DNA of 7,425 bases from Bacteroidota bacterium. Lineage in GTDB: Bacteria > Bacteroidota > Bacteroidia > 2-12-FULL-35-15. Location: positions 1 to 7,425 of the forward strand of contig JAIOQD010000492.1 in the NCBI GenBank assembly GCA_021413595.1, in the 5' to 3' direction. The notes beneath the pieces were generated by a model. It did no database searches. It was not told the origin of the DNA and worked only from the letters and a program-made list of their open reading frames with translations. The translations under genes and the position numbers were made by a program. Shown piece by piece: positions 1 to 4,874 of this stretch. How positions within the stretch are numbered: position 1 is the first letter of the stretch; each line of letters starts with the position of its first letter.

Positions 1-268
1 ACAGCCATATATGCACCACAGCCATCTTTCTTGAGAAAAGCGGCAGGTTACAATATTTAGGAAGGTAATAATAGATACCTCCGATGGCACTCAAAAATAT
101 CCATGAAACTACTAATGAAACATGAATAGGTCTGTTTTTAAAGAATGGCAAGAGATCGAAGAAACCGGGAAAATCAAATTGAAAGGCACTTAAACTACCA
201 AAAAACATCCCAGCCAATAAGGCTATGATCGAAAGGAAAATAAAAAATACTCCAACTTCTTTTTTCAT
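1..268 (-). CDS. norB: Nitric oxide reductase large subunit NorB, N-terminal part (cut by window start)
   Basis: Only the first 89 codons are present; the gene continues beyond position 1. NorB is the membrane catalytic subunit of cytochrome c-dependent nitric oxide reductase, reducing 2 NO to N2O at a heme b3/non-heme iron site. Residues 5-27 form a first membrane helix. Residues 46-51 read RPIHVS, in which H49 matches the conserved helix-II histidine that ligates the low-spin heme b. It is followed by a second membrane helix and the family-typical stretch GGIYYYLP (63-70). The start codon overlaps the norC stop codon as ATGA (265-268), so the two are translationally coupled. The gene order norC-norB is the classic one. 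The metal-site histidines and the distinction from other heme-copper oxidase subfamilies lie outside the window, so assignment rests on these motifs and on norC. Confidence 0.88.
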   Translation of the reverse strand, partial: MKKEVGVFFIFLSIIALLAGMFFGSLSAFQFDFPGFFDLLPFFKNRPIHVSLVVSWIFLSAIGGIYYYLPKYCNLPLFSRKMAVVHIWL

Positions 269-690
269 TGAATCGCTTTTTGAATAATAGTTCCATCATA
301 TTGTACTTCAAAATTCCTGACAGGAGAAATGCCTGTTTTATCAACATAATTCAGGTATTCGGTAAGTGCATTCACTTCGGCTTCTCCAAGATGGAAATTT
401 GGCATCTGTTGAGTTCCGTTTTTAATAAAACTTTTTACATACGATTCACCTTTTCCCGGATCTGAAATAACATTTGTAAGATCAGGTCCCATATAGCCCC
501 CCAGACCATATAGTTGGTGACAAGAGGTGCAGTTGTATTCCTGATATAATAATTTCCCTTTTTTTGCCCCTTCTGTTAAGAATTTTTTGCCTCCATCATT
601 TTCAGTACCTAAAGTGTAGATAAAAAAACCATAGATTATAAACAATAAAAACAAACTCCAAAATATAATGCGTTTTAATTTTGTGGTCAT
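265..690 (-). CDS. norC: Nitric oxide reductase cytochrome c subunit NorC
   Basis: A 141-residue membrane-anchored cytochrome c that passes electrons to NorB. Residues 8-27 form one uncleaved N-terminal membrane helix, and the rest would face the periplasm. The single c-type heme motif is C54-T-S-C57-H58, followed by the NorC-typical QLYGLGGYMGPDLTN (59-73). The likely distal heme ligand is M96 in QQMPNFH. Length and domain order match known NorC. It begins 10 bases after the stop codon of the upstream regulator and overlaps norB by 4 bases (ATGA), so the three form one leftward operon. No strong Shine-Dalgarno sequence precedes the start, as is usual in Bacteroidota. Confidence 0.93.
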   Translation of the reverse strand: MTTKLKRIIFWSLFLLFIIYGFFIYTLGTENDGGKKFLTEGAKKGKLLYQEYNCTSCHQLYGLGGYMGPDLTNVISDPGKGESYVKSFIKNGTQQMPNFHLGEAEVNALTEYLNYVDKTGISPVRNFEVQYDGTIIQKAIQ

Positions 691-700
691 ACCGTCTGCC

Positions 701-1438
701 TTATTTGTTTAATTTATCAGCCCCTGTAGCAATTAATGAAAGGGCATTCATATTACTGATTATAAACTTTCGATTATTAATGGAAAGTATTTTCTTGTTA
801 GTAAACTCTAAAAGTATTTTATAAAGATAATTTTTAGTAGTACCCACAAAGTTAGCAAGATCTTTAACTGAATAATTAATAACTACATTTTTATCACTAT
901 CCGGATTATTTTTAGATATCGTAATTAGTATTTCTGCAAATTGTTGTTTAATAGTTTTTTTTGAGATACTTGTAATTCGCTGTTCAACAAAATTTATTTT
1001 ATCACATACATTCTTCATCAATTGAACAAAAGCAAGAGGTTTTTTGCTCAGAAGAATTTGTAAGTCAGAAGATGTAATGAAGCAAGCCGAAGTTTCGCTT
1101 AATGCGGAAGCTGAAAATGAATATACTTCATCGTTTATAAAAGAATTCAATCCTATAATATCACCTTTACCGGCAACCCACATTATAAAATCTTTATTTT
1201 TAATTCCCTTCTTGAAAATTTTTACGGTACCTTTTTGAATACAATAAACACCGGATACAAGAACACCACTTTTAATTAGATAGGCTCCTTTGTTATATTT
1301 TTTCTCCTCTCTGTTCAGAGTTTTTTTATTGAGTAATTCAGATGAACAATTTTCATTAGTTGTAAAATTGTGAAGCCAGCAATTTTCGCAACATACAGAG
1401 TTTTCTGAAAAAGCAATCATATTCCTGGTAATATTCAT
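701..1438 (-). CDS. Crp/Fnr-family transcriptional regulator leading the norCB operon
   Basis: This 245-residue protein has an N-terminal cysteine cluster (C16, C17, C20, C31), a cyclic-nucleotide-binding-type beta-roll (about 46-135), a dimerization helix (about 137-160) and a C-terminal winged helix (about 185-235). C119, in ETSACF, sits close to the fourth cluster ligand of E. coli FNR (C122 in ETSMVC), so C17/C20/C31/C119 could bind an iron-sulfur cluster, although the spacing (CX2CX10C) is longer than in FNR. The recognition helix reads GTTKNYLYKILLEF: the Glu and Arg that contact DNA in CRP and FNR are replaced by Asn and Lys, so its target probably differs from a standard FNR box. Being first in the operon with norC and norB suggests a role in NO or nitrogen-oxide response (inference). 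The start at 1438 fits a promoter box 21-28 bases upstream; Met7 is an alternative. Confidence 0.85.
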   Translation of the reverse strand: MNITRNMIAFSENSVCCENCWLHNFTTNENCSSELLNKKTLNREEKKYNKGAYLIKSGVLVSGVYCIQKGTVKIFKKGIKNKDFIMWVAGKGDIIGLNSFINDEVYSFSASALSETSACFITSSDLQILLSKKPLAFVQLMKNVCDKINFVEQRITSISKKTIKQQFAEILITISKNNPDSDKNVVINYSVKDLANFVGTTKNYLYKILLEFTNKKILSINNRKFIISNMNALSLIATGADKLNK

Positions 1439-1458
1439 TTTTAAATATTTTTTTTCAA

Positions 1459-1466
1459 CAAAGATA
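1459..1466 (-). promoter_or_regulatory. Bacteroidota -7 promoter element of the regulator-norCB operon
   Basis: Read on the minus strand, this is TATCTTTG, a perfect match to the Bacteroidota -7 consensus TAnnTTTG. A TTTG at 1483-1486 (minus strand), 16 bases upstream, can serve as the -33 element. Transcription would begin near 1453-1454, giving a short leader of about 16 bases before the ATG at 1438. The start site is inferred. Confidence 0.6.
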
Positions 1467-1487
1467 TTATCATAAAAATTTCCAAAA

Positions 1488-1503
1488 TATGATACGAGTC
1501 ATA
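1488..1503 (-). promoter_or_regulatory. Palindromic operator TATGA-N6-TCATA, class II position, upstream of regulator-norCB
   Basis: A perfect 5+5 inverted repeat with a 6-base spacer, the same geometry as CRP (TGTGA-N6-TCACA) and FNR sites, keeping the GA-N6-TC core. Its centre (1495.5) is 29.5 bp upstream of the -7 element, which puts it at about -42 relative to the inferred start, the classic class II activator position for this family. The same palindrome occurs at 2712-2727 and 4252-4267. Which of the two local regulators binds it is not shown by the sequence. Confidence 0.65.
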
Positions 1504-1577
1504 GAAGTTAAAATGATAATTTAAAAAAAAACATCTGTTTTCTATTGTTTTTAGGTCTATTTTATCGGTCAATACCT

Positions 1578-1592
1578 CGATGCTCTGCATCG
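1578..1592. repeat. Short perfect hairpin CGATGC-TCT-GCATCG
   Basis: A 6-bp GC-containing stem with a 3-base loop, standing out from the AT-rich surroundings. A second tight hairpin lies about 37 bases to the right. The pair resembles REP-type palindromes scattered between genes, but a single window cannot show whether it is repeated in the genome. It could also help end leftward transcription of the regulator at 1852-2571, though no clear T-run follows. Confidence 0.35.
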
Positions 1593-1628
1593 GAAATTAA
1601 AAAGTCCGAAGTTTCTTTTTGTTTGATA

Positions 1629-1649
1629 CCCAGAGAGCTATGCTTCGGG
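1629..1649. repeat. Imperfect hairpin with 3-base loop
   Basis: CCC at 1629-1631 can pair with GGG at 1647-1649, and GAGC (1635-1638) with GCTT (1642-1645, one G-T pair) around the loop TAT, with two single-base bulges. It could be a decayed partner of the hairpin at 1578-1592. Function unknown. Confidence 0.25.
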
Positions 1650-1846
1650 CTAGTTCATTTGAAAAATAAACCTGTGAAATTTTAAGGGAATCAAAATAAT
1701 TTGAAGAACAGGGTTATGTTAAGTCTGAAGAAAGCAAGGGATGCGCTGAACTGGTTTCTGCATCCATGAGATTCAGAATAAATACGGAATTATTCAATAC
1801 GACAAAGTACATTTAATAGAACACTAGTAATCATCCAATGAAAGTG

Positions 1847-1867
1847 AAATGTTATTCATTAACATTT
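1847..1867. repeat. Perfect 8-bp inverted repeat across the stop codon of the FNR-like regulator
   Basis: AAATGTTA (1847-1854) and TAACATTT (1860-1867) form a perfect 8-bp stem with a 5-base loop. The stem includes the TAA stop codon of the regulator (1852-1854). The stem is AT-rich and lacks a strong T-run on the leftward transcript, so it is at best a weak terminator or an mRNA 3'-end stabiliser. Confidence 0.3.
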
Positions 1868-2571
1868 GCAATCTTCAATAATTTGTTGATGTTGGTTATT
1901 TTTATACTTTTTCCAATGATTTTAATAATAAGATCGGCATTAAATTCTGATAAGATACGAATACATGTTTCGGTAGAAGTTCCTGCAATATTTGCAATTT
2001 CCTCTCGGGTTAGGGTGGTATTAATTGTTTCTGTTATTTCATCAATGCCATAATATTGCTTCAGCATTATTAAAGCTTCTGCAATGCGTTCTCTTACTGG
2101 CTTTTGGGCCATATTTAATATTATTTGTTCTGCTATCCTTAAATCTTTGGTAAGTAATTTAATCGTTTGAATTGCAAATTTTGGATTACAAGTCAGTAAT
2201 TCATCTATTGTGTATTTGGGAAGACTACAGATCATTGCATCTTCCATCACAGAGGCAGAGGCATAATATTTCTCTCCTCCTAAAAGTGCTCTGTATCCAA
2301 TGACATCGCCTTTTTTTGCAAAACGGACGATTTGCTCTTTTCCATCCTCTCCTAGTTTGAATATTTTTACTTTGCCCGAAAAAATACAGAATAGATTTCT
2401 CGACTGCTGTCCTTCATAAAAAACAATTTGTCCCTTTTTATAAAGGTTATGAACTTTATTATCCGAAAGATTTAATTCTTCAACATTGTTTAGTGAACAA
2501 AACATGGAAGAGTTAAATGAATCACATTTAGAGCAGTGTGGAACATTGATTTTTTTTGATTTTTTGTCCAT
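1852..2571 (-). CDS. FNR-like Crp/Fnr-family transcriptional regulator with cysteine cluster
   Basis: This 239-residue regulator (counted from the ATG at 2571) has cysteines C13, C16 and C25 (HCSKCDSFNSSMFC), a beta-roll sensor domain (about 40-125) with C115 in MEDAMICSLP, a dimerization helix (about 127-150) and a winged-helix domain (about 173-225). C115 aligns without gaps with C122 of E. coli FNR (LETSMVCEIP), so C13/C16/C25/C115 is a plausible [4Fe-4S] ligand set for oxygen or NO sensing. The recognition helix TSTETCIRILSEF keeps the Glu and Arg of CRP/FNR that read the conserved GA of half-sites, making this the better local candidate for the TATGA-N6-TCATA operators. The reading frame stays open upstream to an ATG at 2640, but those 23 extra residues are hydrophobic, unlike the family, and cover a palindrome, so 2571 is preferred. 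It is transcribed divergently from the porin gene. Confidence 0.85.
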   Translation of the reverse strand: MDKKSKKINVPHCSKCDSFNSSMFCSLNNVEELNLSDNKVHNLYKKGQIVFYEGQQSRNLFCIFSGKVKIFKLGEDGKEQIVRFAKKGDVIGYRALLGGEKYYASASVMEDAMICSLPKYTIDELLTCNPKFAIQTIKLLTKDLRIAEQIILNMAQKPVRERIAEALIMLKQYYGIDEITETINTTLTREEIANIAGTSTETCIRILSEFNADLIIKIIGKSIKITNINKLLKIANVNE

Positions 2572-2577
2572 TTCAAG

Positions 2578-2598
2578 TGTTCTTAAATTGTAAGAACA
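2578..2598. promoter_or_regulatory. Perfect 8-bp inverted repeat just upstream of the FNR-like regulator start
   Basis: TGTTCTTA (2578-2585) and TAAGAACA (2591-2598) form a perfect inverted repeat around a 5-base spacer, ending 6 bases before the preferred start codon at 2571. It may be an operator (for example autoregulation) or a hairpin in the mRNA leader. Its half-sites differ from TATGA, so a different binding protein or an RNA role is possible. I see no perfect TAnnTTTG box for this gene. Confidence 0.4.
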
Positions 2599-2710
2599 AA
2601 GGAAAATATAATTCATTAAAGAAAAGATGATAAATCTCATATTCTAAAAAATAGGAAAATTGAAAACAATATATGTGCAAGGCTTTATAAGACTCGTAGT
2701 AATTTCTGTT

Positions 2711-2728
2711 GTATGATATTGGTCATAC
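2711..2728. promoter_or_regulatory. Palindromic operator TATGA-N6-TCATA upstream of the porin gene
   Basis: GTATGA and TCATAC flank a 6-base spacer, giving a perfect 6+6 inverted repeat with Crp/Fnr geometry. The core TATGA-N6-TCATA (2712-2727) is identical in form to those at 1488-1503 and 4252-4267. Its centre (2719.5) is 73.5 bp before the porin -7 element, about -86 from the inferred start, a class I-like distance. It lies in the region between divergent genes, so an effect on the regulator at 1852-2571 is also possible. Confidence 0.65.
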
Positions 2729-2731
2729 TAT

Positions 2732-2769
2732 TAGCCACCGCTAATCATAATTCTAACCATTATGAATCA
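2732..2769 (+). promoter_or_regulatory. Tandem direct-repeat sites CCA-N6-ATCA in the porin promoter
   Basis: Two 16-base units at 2732-2747 and 2754-2769 share CCA at positions 4-6 and ATCA at positions 13-16, with a 22-bp period (about two helical turns, so both on one DNA face). Units start 61 and 39 bp upstream of the -7 box. The same two units occur at exactly the same distances in the cytochrome c promoter (4272-4309). This looks like a tandem binding site for an activator other than the Crp/Fnr protein. The binding protein is unknown. Confidence 0.5.
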
Positions 2770-2792
2770 TGTTTTAATAAAAATCTTCGCTT

Positions 2793-2800
2793 TATGTTTG
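2793..2800 (+). promoter_or_regulatory. Bacteroidota -7 promoter element of the porin gene
   Basis: TATGTTTG perfectly matches TAnnTTTG. Only a T-rich stretch (2772-2775) stands where a -33 element would be, as expected for an activator-dependent promoter. Transcription would start near 2805, about 26 bases before the ATG at 2831, which supports that start over the upstream ATG at 2762. Confidence 0.6.
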
Positions 2801-2830
2801 CAATCAAATTGTTCACGAAAACAAAAAAAT

Positions 2831-4165
2831 ATGAAAACAAAAATTCAAAAAGGAGCTGTGCTCACCGCAATTGTTGCATCAACGGCAATAATTTCAAATG
2901 CACAAACGACTTTAACAGGCGAATTGCGGCCTCGTTTCGAATACCTTCACGGTTTCGGTTCTCCAGCAGATACACTTCAAAAGTCAGCTCAATTTATTCT
3001 GCAGCGTACACGATTAAATTTTGGCTATAAAGCCGATAAATTTAAAACTGGAATAGTGCTTCAGGATGTTAGAGTTTGGGGTAATCAGTCACAATTAAAT
3101 TTAGGCGATGGAGGAGGAACATTTGGCTTGCATGAAAGTTGGGCAGAGTATTCTTTTAATACAAAAATTTCAATAAAACTTGGACGTCAGGAATTAAATT
3201 ATGATGATGAAAGGATGTTAGGAGCTGTGAATTGGGCACAACAAGCAAGGAGTCATGATGCATTTGTTTTGAAATATGCGGATAGCACCTTCACAGCTCA
3301 TGCAGGAGTTGCCTATAATCAAAATGCAACATCCACTACCGGAACTCTCTATTCTATTGCGAAAAGTTATAAAGAGATGCAATATTTATGGTTAAATAAA
3401 CAAATAAAAAGTTTAAACGTTAGTGTTTTAGTATTGAATGTTGGTCAGCAATCTCCTGCTTCTGTGCATAGTACACGTTATACTACAACAGCCGGTACAC
3501 ATATTGAATACAAAGCTAAGCCATTTTTTGCAGGCTGCAATTTTTACTATCAAACAGGTGATGATATGACATTGTCAAGTAAAAAAAATCCAAAAAAAGT
3601 TAATGCCATGAATGCCGCTTTTGATGTGGCCTATACAATGAAAGAAAAATTCACAATAGGTTTAGGGTATGAATACTTATCTGGACAAAGCCAAACAGAT
3701 ACAACTACTGCCTATAAAGATGTGAACCATTCTTTCAATCCTTTATTTGGCACCAACCATAAATTTAATGGATACATGGATTATTTTTATGTAGGAAACC
3801 ACATTAACAATGTAGGATTACAGGATGTAATTGTTAGATTGAAATACAAAAAAGAAAAATGGAATATTGCTTTTGATTTTCACCAATTCATGACAGCGGC
3901 AGATGTTTTAGATACAAAAGAATTAACTAAAACCGGACAATATACCGCAATGAATAGTTTATTGGGGGCAGAAATTGATTTAACGTTTGGTTATAATTTA
4001 CCGGGAGGTGTTGGTATAGTTGCAGGCTATTCTCATTATTTAGCTTCTGAAACATTAGGAATAATAAAAAATGTTAAGGATTGGAAAGGAGATGGGCGTA
4101 CAGATCAGATTAGTAATTGGGCCTATATTATGATCGCATTTAAACCCAATTTCCTCAAACAATAA
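2831..4165 (+). CDS. Outer-membrane beta-barrel porin, alginate-export family
   Basis: The 444-residue product has a Sec signal peptide (residues 1-24, ending SNA before QTTL), then a protein made of alternating short strands with aromatic girdles, as in beta-barrels. The N-terminal part (TLTGELRPRFEY, ILQRTRLNFGYKA, GLHESWAEY, KLGRQELNYDDERMLG) matches the alginate-export barrel family as I know it. In Bacteroidota such proteins often sit by respiratory genes, and true alginate export is unlikely here. The start at 2831 is chosen because it gives a clean signal peptide and lies just after a -7 box; the in-frame ATG at 2762 falls inside the promoter repeats. The promoter layout shared with the cytochrome c/nxrA unit suggests a role in moving nitrate, nitrite or another small solute through the outer membrane (inference). 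Confidence 0.8.
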   Translation: MKTKIQKGAVLTAIVASTAIISNAQTTLTGELRPRFEYLHGFGSPADTLQKSAQFILQRTRLNFGYKADKFKTGIVLQDVRVWGNQSQLNLGDGGGTFGLHESWAEYSFNTKISIKLGRQELNYDDERMLGAVNWAQQARSHDAFVLKYADSTFTAHAGVAYNQNATSTTGTLYSIAKSYKEMQYLWLNKQIKSLNVSVLVLNVGQQSPASVHSTRYTTTAGTHIEYKAKPFFAGCNFYYQTGDDMTLSSKKNPKKVNAMNAAFDVAYTMKEKFTIGLGYEYLSGQSQTDTTTAYKDVNHSFNPLFGTNHKFNGYMDYFYVGNHINNVGLQDVIVRLKYKKEKWNIAFDFHQFMTAADVLDTKELTKTGQYTAMNSLLGAEIDLTFGYNLPGGVGIVAGYSHYLASETLGIIKNVKDWKGDGRTDQISNWAYIMIAFKPNFLKQ

Positions 4166-4251
4166 CATTTATATTTTCCAATTTCTTTAAAATGAATTTT
4201 AGTTTTAATAGCTTGAATATGAGACAATACGGTAAAAGAGAGAGCGCATTT

Positions 4252-4267
4252 TATGATATACATCATA
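4252..4267. promoter_or_regulatory. Palindromic operator TATGA-N6-TCATA upstream of cytochrome c
   Basis: Third perfect copy of the palindrome, TATGA-TATACA-TCATA. Its centre (4259.5) is 73.5 bp before the -7 box at 4333, exactly the distance seen at the porin promoter. It is probably bound by the same Crp/Fnr-family protein. Confidence 0.65.
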
Positions 4268-4271
4268 TTCC

Positions 4272-4309
4272 AAACCATCCAATATCAGATTTTAAACCAT
4301 CAAGTATCA
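4272..4309 (+). promoter_or_regulatory. Tandem direct-repeat sites CCA-N6-ATCA in the cytochrome c promoter
   Basis: AAACCATCCAATATCA (4272-4287) and AAACCATCAAGTATCA (4294-4309) agree at 14 of 16 bases and repeat with a 22-bp period. They start 61 and 39 bp before the -7 box, the same offsets as in the porin promoter. The downstream copy reaches about -36 relative to the inferred start, so a bound protein could touch RNA polymerase. The binding protein is unknown. Confidence 0.55.
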
Positions 4310-4332
4310 TTTTTCACAATTTTTTTTTCGTC

Positions 4333-4340
4333 TAAGTTTG
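4333..4340 (+). promoter_or_regulatory. Bacteroidota -7 promoter element of the cytochrome c gene
   Basis: TAAGTTTG perfectly matches TAnnTTTG. The expected -33 position holds only a T-rich run. Inferred transcription start is near 4345, giving a leader of about 32 bases before the ATG at 4377. Confidence 0.6.
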
Positions 4341-4376
4341 TCAAGAAATTAATTCTCTAAACTAAAAACCAACATT

Positions 4377-4739
4377 ATGAAAACTAAACTAATAATTCCG
4401 ATCACTGTTTCTCTCTTCTCTTTGTTTTTTTCCGCAAAAGCTCAGGATGGTAAATCAATTTTTGCGGCCAAATGTGCTGCATGTCATTCTATTGGTAATG
4501 GTCGTTTGGTTGGTCCTGATTTGAAGGGAGTACATTCAAAATACAATTCGACCTATTTAGTGAAGTGGATCAAATCCTCCCAATCTGTTATTAATTCAGG
4601 AGATGCAAAAGCTAAAGCGTTGTTTCTTGAATACAATTCTATTGTAATGCCGGATTTTTTGGATTTAAAGGATGCAGATATTAAAGCAATTGTTAGTTAT
4701 ATCAAAACACAAAGCGGAGGTACAGTGGCTACGAAATAA
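4377..4739 (+). CDS. Periplasmic monoheme cytochrome c
   Basis: A 120-residue class I cytochrome c. Residues 1-22 are a Sec signal peptide ending AKA before QDGKSIF. The heme motif is C33-A-A-C36-H37, followed by GPDLKGV (46-52), and the distal ligand is probably M91 in IVMPDF. The mature protein (about 98 residues) has no membrane anchor, so it should be soluble in the periplasm. It lies 135 bases before the nxrA-like gene with no perfect promoter box between, so the two are probably co-transcribed, and it likely carries electrons to or from that enzyme or NorC (inference). Its promoter carries the same operator array as the porin gene. Confidence 0.88.
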   Translation: MKTKLIIPITVSLFSLFFSAKAQDGKSIFAAKCAACHSIGNGRLVGPDLKGVHSKYNSTYLVKWIKSSQSVINSGDAKAKALFLEYNSIVMPDFLDLKDADIKAIVSYIKTQSGGTVATK

Positions 4740-4874
4740 CCAAACTAGGCGGCTAAAGCAAAAAAAGCATAACAATAATAGTATTTTATATAATTCAGGT
4801 TCTCATAAAAATACCTTAAGAATTAAAAAATTATAAAGACAAAATTTAGTACGAATATTTAAAAGAGTAAAACT

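Larger units (their letters stand above)
1504..1851. other. Gene-free intergenic stretch between the two regulator genes
   Basis: No convincing coding region is seen on either strand. The longest open stretch noted on the plus strand (1700-1813, 38 codons) lacks a good start and resembles nothing I recognise. The stretch holds two short hairpins (1578-1592 and 1629-1649) and a third that overlaps the end of the downstream-lying regulator gene (1847-1867). Part of it may be decayed sequence or a remnant of a repeat element. Confidence 0.5.

Noticed and set aside
268..465. Plus-strand open frame of 65 codons
   Set aside because: Antisense to norC, which has clear cytochrome c motifs.
1044..1238. 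Plus-strand open frame of 64 codons
   Set aside because: Antisense to the first Crp/Fnr regulator; no recognisable features.
1700..1816. 38-codon open stretch in the intergenic region as a gene remnant
   Set aside because: No proper start, no recognisable similarity and flanked by stops; too short to support.
1838..2053. Plus-strand open frame of 71 codons
   Set aside because: Antisense to the DNA-binding domain of the FNR-like regulator.
2572..2640. N-terminal extension of the FNR-like regulator from the ATG at 2640
   Set aside because: The extra residues are hydrophobic and unlike the family, and they cover a perfect palindrome; the ATG at 2571 places the cysteine cluster at the usual distance from the N-terminus.
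2762..2830. Upstream in-frame ATG at 2762 as start of the porin gene
   Set aside because: It lies inside the second CCA-N6-ATCA repeat and upstream of the TATGTTTG promoter box; the extra 23 residues spoil the signal peptide, while the ATG at 2831 gives a normal one.
2713..3030. A 105-codon plus-strand open frame across the porin promoter and gene start
   Set aside because: It is out of frame with the well-supported porin, covers the promoter motifs and has a low-complexity, non-protein-like composition.
4272..4309. CRISPR-like direct repeats
   Set aside because: Only two 16-base units with a 6-base gap in a promoter position; much better explained as tandem protein-binding sites.
4792..4807. 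Possible fourth operator before nxrA around TCATA at 4803-4807
   Set aside because: The left half-site is AATTC, matching TATGA at only two of five bases, and no TAnnTTTG box follows.
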